The position numbers were made by a program, and so were the translations under genes. From NCBI RefSeq assembly GCF_018595685.2, contig NZ_CP092334.1, positions 1,020,001-1,084,000 on the forward strand: 64,000 bases of DNA, written 5' to 3'. Below, piece after piece: positions 8,728 to 17,696 of the stretch. The notes under the pieces were generated by a model that saw only the letters and a program-made list of their open reading frames with translations, ran no database searches and was not told the DNA's origin. Each line of letters opens with the position of its first letter. Position 1 is the first letter of the stretch. Origin of the DNA: Flavihumibacter rivuli (GTDB taxonomy: Bacteria > Bacteroidota > Bacteroidia > Chitinophagales > Chitinophagaceae).

Positions 8728-9246
8728 ATGACTTTCACAAATATTGAAATCAAGGCAAAGACGAATAACCTTGGCCAGATCAGGAATTGGCTCCAGACCA
8801 ATAATGCAGAATTCAGGGGAACTGATCGCCAAAAAGACACCTATTTTAAAGTTCCCTACGGCCGATTGAAGCTGAGGGAAGGCAATATCGAAAACAACCT
8901 CATCTACTATCAGCGCAGGGAGACAACGGGCTTAAAGCAATCGGATTTCCAACTTAGTCCTGTTGGTGATTCAGTGTCCCTTAAGAATATTCTCGACTCC
9001 GCCCTGGGTATACTTATTGAAGTAGAGAAATCAAGGGAGATCTATTACATCGGTAATGTAAAGTTCCACCTCGATGAAGTGCCGGGACTCGGGCATTTTG
9101 TTGAAATAGAAGCCAGCAACAAAGAGATTTCCCTTGTAGTGGATGACCTGCGCAGTCAATGTTCCTTTTACATGCAATCTTTCGGCATCAGTGAACAAGA
9201 CCTTATTGCTGCTTCCTATAGCGATATGATGCTGAATAACAGGTAA
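8728..9246 (+). CDS. CYTH domain protein (class IV adenylate cyclase-like)
   Basis: Member of the CYTH (triphosphate tunnel) superfamily, 172 residues. Members hydrolyse or cyclise triphosphates with divalent metal. The ExExK entry motif appears as NIEIK at residues 5-9, with Asn in place of the first Glu. Later basic and acidic tunnel residues are present in GRLKLREGNIENNLIYYQR, VEKSREIYYIGNVKFHLDEV and GHFVEIEA. The overall pattern is closest to CyaB-type class IV adenylate cyclases, but thiamine triphosphatase or tripolyphosphatase activity is equally possible. The start is taken at ATG 8728; a TTG 18 bases earlier lies inside the upstream terminator stem. It converges on dnaG with three bases between the stops. 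Confidence 0.82.
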   Translation: MTFTNIEIKAKTNNLGQIRNWLQTNNAEFRGTDRQKDTYFKVPYGRLKLREGNIENNLIYYQRRETTGLKQSDFQLSPVGDSVSLKNILDSALGILIEVEKSREIYYIGNVKFHLDEVPGLGHFVEIEASNKEISLVVDDLRSQCSFYMQSFGISEQDLIAASYSDMMLNNR

Positions 9247-9249
9247 GGG

Positions 9250-11190
9250 TCATCGTACGATCACGGTACCAAGGTCCTTTAAGAGGTCTTTTTCCATTTG
9301 CTTCAATGCCTGATGCGTTTGCAATAAAACCATTTGGTCTTCGATGGAATGGGGAAGCCCAAGGTCTTTCTGGTTCTGTTCGATCAGCCGCTTGATCTTA
9401 CGGAGCTTGAGGTAACCCAAGGTCGATATAACCTCTTCCCTATAGGTATCATCCCTGCCTGGAACCGGCAGGCGGAATTTTTGCTTCCATTTTTCGCTCA
9501 CTTCATAACCGAACTCCAACAATGAAACTACAATGGCACTCATTTGCTGGTCTTCATGGTAGAAGAAATTTTTGGCAGTAGGTTCAAGGCCGGCATCATA
9601 CCAAAGTTTATAGGTCTTGATCACCTCCAGCAATTGCTGGTTATCGAAGAGGTCATCATCCACCAGTTCCTCAAAAATATGTTCTGCCACTTTCTTATGG
9701 TCATCCCATGGCTTGAGCCCAAACTCGATCAGCGACCTAACTACCGCCCTTTCCTGGAGTTCATCTTTCAGTAAAAGCTGGAAGCCTTCATCTGTATCAA
9801 CAGGATGCGACTCCTCATAGGGTGGTATTTCGGGAGGGCCGGGCTCCGCTGCAGCCATTTTGTTCTCCAGCTTGGTTACTTTTTCGCGGATGAACTTATT
9901 CACCAGGGCATTCAGTCCTTCCTCTTCAATCTTCAGGAGCTGGGCACTTTGCCGGATATAATCCTGCTGCCGGGTAAAATCTTCGGCTTTATTGACCTTT
10001 GAGATGGTTTCAGCGATCTGGTTAACAACAGCCGCTTTCTTCTGGCTGTCATTGCCGGCATCCTGCATGGCCACCTCCAGCTGGAAGATGATAAAGTCTT
10101 TCTTGTTCTCTGCAACAAAATCCCGAAAGGCCTGGGCGCCAACCTTGTTTACATAACTATCAGGGTCCTCATTGTCAGGGATCAGGACCAATTTCACATT
10201 CAAGCCTTCTTCAAGGGCCATATCCAATCCCCTCAATGCGGCTTTCACACCCGCCTTATCGCCATCATAAACGATCGTAAGGTTATTGGTGTATTTCTTC
10301 ACCAGCCTTAACTGGTCGGTCGTAAGGGAGGTACCCCCGCTGGCGACCACGTTCTCGATCCCTGCCTGGTGAAGGGAGACCACATCGGTATAGCCTTCCA
10401 CCAACAAGCACTCATTGTATTTATCAATTACCTGCCGGGCGAAGTACATGCCGTAGAGGATCTTGCTCTTGACATAGATCTCATTCTCCGGCGTATTGAT
10501 ATACTTTGGGGCCCTGTCGTTCTTCTTGATGATCCTGGCCCCGAAACCAATGACCTTACCGGTGGTATTATGTACGGGAAAAATGATCCTGCCCCTGTAA
10601 TTGTCCACCAGTTCCTCATTGCGCAAGGCGGCAAGACCTGATTTGACCAGGTAATCTTTGTTGAACTGGTTATTCAAGGCTACTGTGACGAATGCATTCC
10701 GTTCTTCCTTGCAATAACCGATCTGGAATTTCCTGATGATTTCTTCATTGAAGCCCCGCTCTTTCAGGTAGCTCAACCCAATGTCCTGGCCTTCGGTGGA
10801 TTCAAATAAGACCGTTGAGAAATACTTCTGTGCAAAACCATTCAGGATATAAAGGCTATCGGCCAGTTGTTGCTGGGCACGAACCTCCGCACTCACTTCC
10901 GTTTCTTCTACCTCCACATTGTACCTGTTCGCCAGCCATTTGAGGGCCTCTACATAAGAGTATTTCTCATGCTCCATCAGGAAACTGATGGTGTTGCCAC
11001 TTTTGCCGCAGCCAAAACATTTATATATTTCCTTATTAGGGGAAACAGTAAAACTTGGGGTCTTCTCGTTATGGAAAGGGCAGAGACCTAGGTAATTGGT
11101 TCCCCTTTTCTTCAGCTTTACAAAACTTCCAACCACATCGATGATATCTATCCTGCTGAGAATCTGTTGTATGGTCTGCTGCGTGATCAA
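9250..11190 (-). CDS. dnaG: DNA primase
   Basis: Synthesises RNA primers at the replication fork. Domains in order: CHC2 zinc-binding domain with Cys37, His40, Cys58 and Cys61 (CPFHNEKTPSF, CFGCG); the catalytic core with Toprim motifs LLVEGYTDVV and IVYDGDKAG; and a C-terminal helical region that should bind the replicative helicase. The length of 646 residues is normal. I take the start at the TTG at 11190, giving (M)ITQQTIQQILSRIDIIDVVG as in relatives; a TTG 24 codons upstream would add an unusual extension. tcdA diverges from it 111 bases away. Confidence 0.95.
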   Translation of the reverse strand: MITQQTIQQILSRIDIIDVVGSFVKLKKRGTNYLGLCPFHNEKTPSFTVSPNKEIYKCFGCGKSGNTISFLMEHEKYSYVEALKWLANRYNVEVEETEVSAEVRAQQQLADSLYILNGFAQKYFSTVLFESTEGQDIGLSYLKERGFNEEIIRKFQIGYCKEERNAFVTVALNNQFNKDYLVKSGLAALRNEELVDNYRGRIIFPVHNTTGKVIGFGARIIKKNDRAPKYINTPENEIYVKSKILYGMYFARQVIDKYNECLLVEGYTDVVSLHQAGIENVVASGGTSLTTDQLRLVKKYTNNLTIVYDGDKAGVKAALRGLDMALEEGLNVKLVLIPDNEDPDSYVNKVGAQAFRDFVAENKKDFIIFQLEVAMQDAGNDSQKKAAVVNQIAETISKVNKAEDFTRQQDYIRQSAQLLKIEEEGLNALVNKFIREKVTKLENKMAAAEPGPPEIPPYEESHPVDTDEGFQLLLKDELQERAVVRSLIEFGLKPWDDHKKVAEHIFEELVDDDLFDNQQLLEVIKTYKLWYDAGLEPTAKNFFYHEDQQMSAIVVSLLEFGYEVSEKWKQKFRLPVPGRDDTYREEVISTLGYLKLRKIKRLIEQNQKDLGLPHSIEDQMVLLQTHQALKQMEKDLLKDLGTVIVR

Positions 11191-11301
11191 TGGAAACGGT
11201 TGAACCGGCAATTTACAGATAAGTTGGCTGTTTGGGTAATCCAAAAATTCCGGTCGCCCCAATCCTAAAAATCTCTAATCTTGCAGCCGAAATTGTAGCA
11301 T

Positions 11302-12063
11302 ATGATACCTTATTGGATGTCGCGTACCCAACTCTTACTGGGTGATGATGCCGTTGAGAGGCTGATGGGCAAGAACGTATTGGTGGTTGGCCTGGGCGGG
11401 GTGGGTGGTATATGTGCCGAAATGATCGCCAGGGCAGGGGTAGGTAAAATGACCATTGTGGATGCAGATGTAGTGGACCTGAGCAATTGTAACCGGCAAA
11501 TTCCGGCCCTTCATTCCAAGGAAAAAAAGCTGAAGGCAGAAGTAATGGCAGAACGGTTAAAGGATATTAACCCCAACCTGGAATTGACAGTATACCCAGA
11601 ATACATTAAGGACGAAAGGACCGTTGAGATCCTTACCTCACAACCTTTCGACTATGCCGTTGATTGCATTGATACCTTATCCCCCAAGGTATTCTTCCTG
11701 AAATCATGCGTGGAATTAGGCATCCCCGTGGTGAGTTCACTCGGGGCAGGGGGTAAGGTAGATCCTTCAAAGGTGGAAATAACGGATATCTCCCATACCT
11801 ACCAATGCAACCTCGCCCGTTACGTGCGCAAGTACCTGCACAAATTGGGAGTGAGGAAGGGGATTACCGTGGTGTTTTCCCCCGAGGAGGTAGACCAGGA
11901 CAAGATCATTGAAACCGAAAAGGCCTATCCCAAAAAATCTATCATCGGTACCATTTCCTATATGCCGGCAATCTTTGGCTGTATGTGTGCCAGTGTAGTG
12001 GTGCGGGAATTGTATGGCCAAAAGGTAGCCTTGCCCAAAAAGAAGAAAAAGGACAGGAACTAA
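11302..12063 (+). CDS. tcdA: tRNA threonylcarbamoyladenosine dehydratase (TcdA/ThiF-like)
   Basis: E1-like ATP-dependent enzyme of 253 residues that cyclises t6A37 in tRNA to ct6A. The Rossmann nucleotide site GLGGVG is at residues 30-35, followed by ARAGVGKMTIVDADVVDLSNCNRQ, a hallmark of the ThiF/MoeB fold, and the later TcdA-type segments VVSSLGAGGK and TDISHTYQCNLARYVR. ThiF and MoeB partner with sulfur carriers, but none is encoded nearby, and the sequence is nearer TcdA. The tRNA t6A enzyme TsaD is encoded elsewhere in the window. The near-consensus TAATCTTG at 11276 could be its promoter. Confidence 0.88.
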   Translation: MIPYWMSRTQLLLGDDAVERLMGKNVLVVGLGGVGGICAEMIARAGVGKMTIVDADVVDLSNCNRQIPALHSKEKKLKAEVMAERLKDINPNLELTVYPEYIKDERTVEILTSQPFDYAVDCIDTLSPKVFFLKSCVELGIPVVSSLGAGGKVDPSKVEITDISHTYQCNLARYVRKYLHKLGVRKGITVVFSPEEVDQDKIIETEKAYPKKSIIGTISYMPAIFGCMCASVVVRELYGQKVALPKKKKKDRN

Positions 12064-12095
12064 TGAAAAAGTCCTTCTTATTGAAGGGCTTTTTT
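12064..12095. terminator. Shared convergent terminator, tcdA and thioredoxin gene
   Basis: AAAGTCCTTC and GAAGGGCTTT pair with one G-T wobble around a short loop, with A residues before and T residues after, so it can act in both directions. The stop codon of the minus-strand gene (12078-12080) lies in its loop. Confidence 0.8.
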
Positions 12096-12782
12096 TAATT
12101 CATCTAATGACATAATGCCTTGTTTACTAAAGGTTTGTTGCCCTTTTTTATATACAAGGAAATGGGGTAGTGAGCCTACATTTAGTTGGTTCATGAGGGT
12201 AGTGTGTACCCCACCATCGATCTTCACGAGGGTAAATTTTCCGGCAAGATCAGACTGGAGTTGCTTCAGCACAGGCTCCATTTTCCGGCAGGGAGGACAC
12301 CATTCTGCGCCAAAATCCACCAGCACCACATCTGCCTGGGTCACCAGTTTATTGAAATCATCCATGGTATACTGGGCAGTCTCGGCAGCACCTTCTACCG
12401 GCAGCGCCTGCTTTTTCCAATTGGTCATACCGCCTTCCAGGTCATAAACGGAATATCCCTTCTTTCTTAGCGCTTCCGCTGCTGATGCACTTCTTCCGCC
12501 GGAGGCACAATACACCATAACCGGTACCGAATGGTCGAGGTGCTGGGTGCGGTCCTCAAATTCCTTGCTGTTCCACCAGTCTGCCTGTAAGGCTCCCTTG
12601 ATATGCCCCTTACGGAACTCATCGGCGGTCCTAACATCCAGTACCTGCACTTTCTCCTTCTTGATCTTTTCCTCAAATGCCTGTGGGCTGAGGGGTTTGG
12701 TTGTTTGCGCGTGGGAATCACAAGCGTTAAAGGCCAGTGAAAGCAGGAAGGCTATTACGTAATTTTTCATTGGGCTAATCAT
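12078..12782 (-). CDS. Rhodanese-thioredoxin fusion lipoprotein
   Basis: Exported redox/sulfur protein of 234 residues. The signal sequence ends in FNAC with lipobox Cys21. Residues 33-130 are a rhodanese domain with the active loop YCASGGRS (Cys92). Residues 137-234 are a thioredoxin domain with the redox motif WCPPC (Cys162, Cys165). The fusion puts sulfur transfer or persulfide handling next to disulfide exchange in the periplasm; the partner is unknown. Its ATG overlaps the stop of the upstream YkgJ-family gene in TAATG, so the two are translationally coupled. A second in-frame ATG four codons later would also give a good signal peptide. Confidence 0.9.
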   Translation of the reverse strand: MISPMKNYVIAFLLSLAFNACDSHAQTTKPLSPQAFEEKIKKEKVQVLDVRTADEFRKGHIKGALQADWWNSKEFEDRTQHLDHSVPVMVYCASGGRSASAAEALRKKGYSVYDLEGGMTNWKKQALPVEGAAETAQYTMDDFNKLVTQADVVLVDFGAEWCPPCRKMEPVLKQLQSDLAGKFTLVKIDGGVHTTLMNQLNVGSLPHFLVYKKGQQTFSKQGIMSLDELKKALQ

Positions 12783-13297
12783 TATACGGCCATAAAATTA
12801 GTGCGTTCTTTCATTGCCTCAATAACATTGTACACGATGGGACATCTGCCATAATGCATGAGGGTGGCGAAGATCCTTTTGGACAACTCAGGCAGATGAA
12901 GGTTGGGAAAAGCCCGGCAATCCGCAAAACGGTCTTCGTAGATCGTGCATTTATTGCACTCCAGGAAATGGCAGGGGATGGTATTGATGACCAACTGGCC
13001 ACCCATACTCTCTTCCAGGTATTCGGCCTTGGTTTGTGTAAGACTTTTATTCAATACAAGGGCGAGCCTATCTGCTTCAGTTGAACTGACCGTGATCATG
13101 AGGCTCCTGCAGCAATTGCCACAGGTAGTGCAATCGATCAGTGGCTCAATGGCGGCATTCAATTCCACGGCCAATTCATCGACCAGGTAATGGGGCTGGC
13201 CTTTCAGGAAATCCTTGAACTTATCGTTCTCCGCCACTTTAAGGTGGGATTGGAGTTCGATGAATGCAAGATCTGTTTGGATAGGTAATGTTGACAA
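12782..13297 (-). CDS. YkgJ-family cysteine cluster protein
   Basis: Protein of 171 residues with two cysteine clusters: Cys56, Cys59, Cys62 and Cys63 in CTTCGNCC, then Cys109, Cys114, Cys117 and Cys127. This is the pattern of the YkgJ family, predicted to bind zinc or an iron-sulfur centre. No signal peptide is seen. It overlaps the rhodanese-thioredoxin gene by one base, which suggests joint function in sulfur or metal handling; this is inference from context only. It starts directly after the terminator of the upstream acidic-protein genes. Confidence 0.85.
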   Translation of the reverse strand: MSTLPIQTDLAFIELQSHLKVAENDKFKDFLKGQPHYLVDELAVELNAAIEPLIDCTTCGNCCRSLMITVSSTEADRLALVLNKSLTQTKAEYLEESMGGQLVINTIPCHFLECNKCTIYEDRFADCRAFPNLHLPELSKRIFATLMHYGRCPIVYNVIEAMKERTNFMAV

Positions 13298-13310
13298 AAT
13301 GGAAGTTTTA

Positions 13311-13339
13311 AAATGAAAAATGCCGGACTAAGCCGGCAT
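13311..13339 (-). terminator. Terminator after acidic paralogue pair
   Basis: ATGCCGG (13320-13326) and CCGGCAT (13333-13339) form a stem; on the minus strand it is followed by TTTTTCATTTT. Confidence 0.8.
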
Positions 13340-13354
13340 ATGATGACTTATAGG

Positions 13355-13669
13355 TTATTTTTCCTCACCTTCATCCTCTTCTTCCTCCCAACTCTCTTCC
13401 CAATCTTCATCAATCTCTTCCATATCATCCTCGTCCCCTTCGTCATAGAGGGAAAGGATGGAAGCCGCACTTTCAAAGTCCAACTCCTCCACCAGTTCAT
13501 GGATGGCGTCCGACTTCTTGCGCCAGAAATCAACTTCAACCTTTCCGAAACTCCTCAGCAATACACACTGTTCACTGTAAGCAAGTACACTCACAAATGA
13601 AATTTCACCCTGGGGCTTATCCTGCAGCAGGTAGAACATTCCCGGTTGCAGATCGGCATATGTGGCCAT
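13355..13669 (-). CDS. Small acidic protein of unknown function, paralogue 1
   Basis: Uncharacterised 104-residue protein. The N-terminal 60 residues look like a compact beta-rich domain (GMFYLLQDKPQGEISFVSV, VLLRSFGKVEVDFWRKKSD), while the last 30 are almost entirely Glu and Asp (DEGDEDDMEEIDEDWEESW). It is clearly similar to the protein encoded 70 bases upstream: both share YxLxQxKxxGxIS and WxKKSDxIHE. No signal peptide, membrane segment or known motif is seen. The acidic tail could mimic nucleic acid or hold cations, but this is speculation. Confidence 0.75.
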   Translation of the reverse strand: MATYADLQPGMFYLLQDKPQGEISFVSVLAYSEQCVLLRSFGKVEVDFWRKKSDAIHELVEELDFESAASILSLYDEGDEDDMEEIDEDWEESWEEEEDEGEEK

Positions 13670-13739
13670 AAAAAATATTTTGATGAAGGTCCTACATTCC
13701 GGGCAAAGCAGGAAGCTTTACCCGTTAAATTTTCATGAC

Positions 13740-14006
13740 TCACTCTTCGCCATCCTCATAATAGGCATCTTCATTACTATAGTAAGAAGACTGCCATTCC
13801 TTGACTTTTTCCTCTCCCAGCAGTTCCAGGATCTCATGGATAGGGTCAGACTTCTTCTTCCACTCGGTCTGTTCCGTTTCCCCAAACCGCGTGACGAACA
13901 TACAATAATCCGTGTCCAGGTTTACCCGGATCAAAGAAATGGGACCCTCCGCCTTCTCCTGGATTAGGTAATAACAACTCGTTTCCAATAAGGAATAACT
14001 ATACAT
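13740..14006 (-). CDS. Small acidic protein of unknown function, paralogue 2
   Basis: Uncharacterised 88-residue protein, paralogue of the gene just downstream. Shared positions include YYLIQEKAEGPISLI against FYLLQDKPQGEISFV, and WKKKSDPIHEILELL against WRKKSDAIHELVEEL. Its C-terminus is also acidic and tyrosine-rich (YYSNEDAYYEDGEE). I take the ATG at 14006; a TTG three codons earlier is possible. The two genes probably form one transcript ending at the terminator near 13320. Confidence 0.72.
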   Translation of the reverse strand: MYSYSLLETSCYYLIQEKAEGPISLIRVNLDTDYCMFVTRFGETEQTEWKKKSDPIHEILELLGEEKVKEWQSSYYSNEDAYYEDGEE

Positions 14007-14412
14007 ACACGTCAAATTTTCAATCTTTAACCTAAATAACGGGTTGTAGTAAGTACAATAATGGATTAGTAGCAGACCTTAGGTCTATCGCAGCGGGGTT
14101 AGTAGTGGATTGGGTACCTTTTGAATGGCTGCGGGAGGACAAAAATAAGCATAATCCTGCTTAAAAAGAGAAATAAATCACCCTCCTAACGGAAGCTCCC
14201 TGCAATGGCCATTTGACCATTGTATTTCAATAATCTATACATAAAAAATACCCTGATAACCAATCCCCCCGGGCCAATTTTGATTATCCACACCCGTGCA
14301 CAAAAGGTTGGCTCCGGCAAGCCACTCCTTTCTTTATATTTGCCCGCTTAGATGGCTCTATTCTGTTAAGGGCTATTGATAAAGGTATCTAGGAAGGATT
14401 AAAACCAGGATT
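14007..14412. other. 406-base intergenic region between divergent genes
   Basis: No credible gene. It holds AGACCT-T-AGGTCT at 14074-14086, an imperfect palindrome CAATGG...CCATTG at 14203-14222, a sequence identical to the E. coli DnaA box TTATCCACA at 14284-14292, and the promoter of the topoisomerase gene at 14335. Confidence 0.6.
14335..14342 (+). promoter_or_regulatory. TAnnTTTG -7 element, topoisomerase IV operon
   Basis: TATATTTG is an exact -7 match 70 bases before the parE-like start. A TTG lies 24 bases upstream, a little long for the -33 spacing. Confidence 0.5.
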
Positions 14413-16311
14413 ATGGCTGAAGCAAACAAAGCGCAATTTGAGTATACCGAAGATTCCATACGGAGCCTTGACTGGCGGGAACATATCCGTCTCCGCCCGG
14501 GTATGTACATCGGAAAACTGGGGGATGGCAGTAGTGCTGATGATGGTATTTATGTATTGCTGAAAGAAGTGATCGATAACTGTATTGACGAACATACCAT
14601 GGGTTATGGCAAGCAGGTGGAGATCACGGTCAAGGACAGGACCGTTACCATCAGGGACTATGGCCGTGGTATTCCCCTGGGCAAAGTGGTGGATGTGGTG
14701 AGTAAGATCAATACAGGCGCCAAATATGATAGCAAAGCCTTCCAGAAAAGTGTCGGCCTGAACGGTGTGGGTACCAAGGCAGTTAATGCCCTAAGTCATT
14801 ATTTCAAGGTAACTGCTTTCAGGGAAGGCAAGGAGAAGACGGCTGAGTTTGAACGTGGTGTGCTGGTTAAGGAATATAAGGAAACTGCTAGCAGCCAGCA
14901 GAACGGCACCCTTGTACACTTCATCCCGGACGATACGGTTTTCCGCAATTTCCATTACCAGGAAGAGTATATTGAAAACATGCTTTGGAACTATTGCTAC
15001 CTGAATGCGGGTTTAGTGATAGTATTCAATGGTAAGAAATATGTAAGTAAGAATGGTCTGCTTGACCTGCTGCAGCGCAAGACGAATGAGGATGAACTGC
15101 GCTACCCCATTATCCACCTCAAAGGGGAGGACATTGAGGTGGCCGTTTCGCATAACAATGATTATGGTGAAGAACTGTTCAGTTTCGTTAACGGCCAGTA
15201 CACCACACAGGGCGGTACCCATCAACAGGCCTTCCGGGAAGCTTTTGTTAAGGTGGTGAGGGATTTCTACAAGAAGGACTATGATGCTTCGGACATCCGG
15301 CAAAGTATTGCCGCGGCTGTTGCCGTTAGGGTCGTTGAGCCGGTATTTGAATCGCAGACCAAAACGAAACTGGGTTCACAATACATTGTAGAAGGTGGCC
15401 AGAGCATGAAAAATTTCGTGTTAGAGTTTTTAGCCAAGCACCTGGACAACTACCTGCATAAGAACCCGGCAACTGCTGAAGCGCTGAAGAAGCGGATCGA
15501 ACAGAGTGAGCGGGAAAGAAAGGAACTCGCCGGTATCAAGAAACTGGCCAACGAAAGGGCAAAGAAGGCCAACCTGCATAACCGCAAACTGCGCGACTGC
15601 CGCTTTCATTACAATGAGGAGCCATCAGGTAAGGACAAGGAGGCCATAGTCCAGAAGATCAATGAATCTACTATATTCATCACCGAGGGTGACTCTGCCA
15701 GTGGTTCCATCACCAAGGCCCGCAATGTGGAGACCCAGGCTGTATTCAGTTTAAGGGGTAAGCCTTTGAACTGTTTTGGCCTTACCAAGAAGGTGGTATA
15801 TGAAAACGAGGAATTCAACCTGTTGCAGCACGCCCTTAACATTGAGGAAGGCATTGAAGGACTGCGTTACAACAATATCGTGATCGCGACAGATGCCGAT
15901 GTGGATGGTATGCACATCAGGTTACTGCTCATGACCTTCTTCCTGCAATTCTTTCCTGACCTGGTGAAGAATGGCCACGTTTTCATCCTGGAAACCCCCT
16001 TGTTCAGGGTGCGGAACAAACAGGAAACCATCTATTGTTATGATGAATCCGAAAAGCAGGCAGCGATCAGGAAATTGGGAGGTAAACCGGAGATCACCCG
16101 ATTCAAGGGACTGGGTGAGATCTCACCCGACGAATTCTCAAGGTTCATTGGTGAGGACATGCGTAAGCAACCCGTCATCGTAATGCCGGAAACCCATATC
16201 CAGCAATTCCTTGAATATTATATGGGCAAGAACACCCCGCAAAGGCAGGACTTCATCATTGACAACCTGAAAGTGGAACTTGACCTGATTGAGGAAGTGG
16301 AAAGCAAGTAG
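14413..16311 (+). CDS. parE: DNA topoisomerase IV subunit B (type IIA)
   Basis: ATPase subunit of a type IIA topoisomerase that decatenates and relaxes DNA. The GHKL ATPase motif KEVIDN has Glu52 and Asn56, followed by RDYGRGIP and [12 protein letters not shown]. The transducer domain leads to the Toprim metal site with [10 protein letters not shown] (Glu425) and TDADVDGMH (Asp494, Asp496, Asp498). At 632 residues it lacks the extra Toprim insert of Gram-negative GyrB. The A subunit follows 1.4 kb downstream in the same direction, supporting ParE rather than GyrB. Confidence 0.92.
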   Translation: MAEANKAQFEYTEDSIRSLDWREHIRLRPGMYIGKLGDGSSADDGIYVLLKEVIDNCIDEHTMGYGKQVEITVKDRTVTIRDYGRGIPLGKVVDVVSKINTGAKYDSKAFQKSVGLNGVGTKAVNALSHYFKVTAFREGKEKTAEFERGVLVKEYKETASSQQNGTLVHFIPDDTVFRNFHYQEEYIENMLWNYCYLNAGLVIVFNGKKYVSKNGLLDLLQRKTNEDELRYPIIHLKGEDIEVAVSHNNDYGEELFSFVNGQYTTQGGTHQQAFREAFVKVVRDFYKKDYDASDIRQSIAAAVAVRVVEPVFESQTKTKLGSQYIVEGGQSMKNFVLEFLAKHLDNYLHKNPATAEALKKRIEQSERERKELAGIKKLANERAKKANLHNRKLRDCRFHYNEEPSGKDKEAIVQKINESTIFITEGDSASGSITKARNVETQAVFSLRGKPLNCFGLTKKVVYENEEFNLLQHALNIEEGIEGLRYNNIVIATDADVDGMHIRLLLMTFFLQFFPDLVKNGHVFILETPLFRVRNKQETIYCYDESEKQAAIRKLGGKPEITRFKGLGEISPDEFSRFIGEDMRKQPVIVMPETHIQQFLEYYMGKNTPQRQDFIIDNLKVELDLIEEVESK

Positions 16312-16463
16312 GGATGAACAGGTGAGCCGTCCTGTAGTAATGACTTGATTGAGTTTTTAAATACCATGCTGGCTGCAGAGTAAAGAGGATACTGACGGCT
16401 TTGCGGTCAATGCATTAACCAACCCGGTTCTGGTTGAACTGGTGCAATGAAAATTGATTGAAG

Positions 16464-17285
16464 ATGATTCACGTTGTATTTAATGAACCAGATGTAACGG
16501 TGATCAACCAGGCCATTGAACTGGATGAAAACCTGAAAGGGGATGTTGTACTCATCCGTGACGATTATGCTGTAGGGCCCATCCAGAACCTATACCTGGG
16601 TGAAGGAAGGGAAGCCCGCAAACAATGGTGGTCAGCGGTATTGGCCGGTGGGGATTATGATGGCAAGGCCGACTCGGGTGAAGTAGATGATTACAAGACA
16701 GTGGCAGAGTTGGTTGGCACCATGCGCCGGAACCCGGATGAGATCATCTGGATCTGGGCTGCCCAGAACAAACATGATGTGTCCGGTTATTACTGGCTCC
16801 TGCATTTTATGAAAGAATTCCAGGGCAGGGTTTTCATCCTTTACCTGAACAACCTGCCCTTCATCAATGAGAAGGGGCAGTTGTTCTACCCAACCTGGCT
16901 GAGCACCATTCCGCCAAAGGAATTCCTCAAGGCCAAGAAACTGGCAAGGCCCATTACCCTGAGTGAATTTGAGGTGGATCCCGATGAATGGATCCGACTA
17001 GCCAATGAAGGCAAACAGGTGAGGATACTGGAAGGAGGAAAGAAACTGAGCCAATATGGGGAAGAATATTATGACGAAGAGTTGAAGAAGTTCATTACCG
17101 GAGATTGGCAAAAGGCCAGCAAGGTCATCAACCAGTTCCTGTCCAAAGCCAGGCAAACTACCGGTGATGCCTACCTTCTTTGGCGCCTGAAAAAGATCGT
17201 TTCTGGAGAAGGCTACGATGTACAGGGTGAAATGAAGGCCATGAAGGATTTCGAGGTTAAACAAAAAGTTGGCCAACCCGCATAA
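16464..17285 (+). CDS. DUF1835 domain-containing protein
   Basis: Cytosolic protein of 273 residues. The N-terminal half (MIHVVFNEPDV, then VLIRDDYAVGPI and WWSAVLAGGDYDGKADSGE) matches DUF1835, and the C-terminal part resembles the DUF3658 helical domain often joined to it. The biochemical role is unknown. The region IIWIWAAQNKHDVSGYYWLL is a conserved core. ATG 16464 is preferred over the in-frame TTG two codons earlier. It is placed between the two topoisomerase IV genes and 10 bases before the glyoxalase-fold gene, so it is probably cotranscribed. Confidence 0.8.
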   Translation: MIHVVFNEPDVTVINQAIELDENLKGDVVLIRDDYAVGPIQNLYLGEGREARKQWWSAVLAGGDYDGKADSGEVDDYKTVAELVGTMRRNPDEIIWIWAAQNKHDVSGYYWLLHFMKEFQGRVFILYLNNLPFINEKGQLFYPTWLSTIPPKEFLKAKKLARPITLSEFEVDPDEWIRLANEGKQVRILEGGKKLSQYGEEYYDEELKKFITGDWQKASKVINQFLSKARQTTGDAYLLWRLKKIVSGEGYDVQGEMKAMKDFEVKQKVGQPA

Positions 17286-17295
17286 AATTCAAAGA

Positions 17296-17682
17296 ATGAA
17301 CCTGGGAACCGTTCACCATATAGCCATTATAGCAGGTGATTACCAGCGAAGCAAAGCGTTCTATACGCAGGTACTGGGACTGGAAATCATCCGGGAAGTC
17401 TACCGCGAGGAAAGGGACTCTTACAAGCTTGACCTTGCGCTGAATGGTCATTATATCATTGAACTGTTCTCTTTTCCAGGTGCACCGCCAAGGCCTTCAC
17501 GGCCAGAAGCCCAGGGTTTAAGGCACCTGGCCTTTGCGGTTAGCGACCTTGATAAAGCTGTTGCGGAATTGGCCGATAAGGGAGTTGTCACTGAACCGAT
17601 CAGGGTGGATCCTTATACAGACAGACGGTTCACATTTTTCAGTGACCCGGATGGATTGCCGTTAGAGTTATATGAATTATAA
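17296..17682 (+). CDS. VOC-family glyoxalase-like protein (YaeR type)
   Basis: Metal-dependent vicinal oxygen chelate protein, 128 residues, with two beta-alpha-beta-beta-beta units. Candidate metal ligands are His in TVHHIAII near the start, Glu in HYIIELFSFPG, His in LRHLAFAV and Glu in GLPLELYEL at the C-terminus. The closest pattern is the YaeR/SMU1112c group with unknown substrate; methylglyoxal lyase activity is possible but unproven. The ATG at 17296 gives the normal N-terminus; the frame is also open upstream but would overlap the previous gene. Confidence 0.85.
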   Translation: MNLGTVHHIAIIAGDYQRSKAFYTQVLGLEIIREVYREERDSYKLDLALNGHYIIELFSFPGAPPRPSRPEAQGLRHLAFAVSDLDKAVAELADKGVVTEPIRVDPYTDRRFTFFSDPDGLPLELYEL

Positions 17683-17696
17683 ATTAGAAAGGAAGA

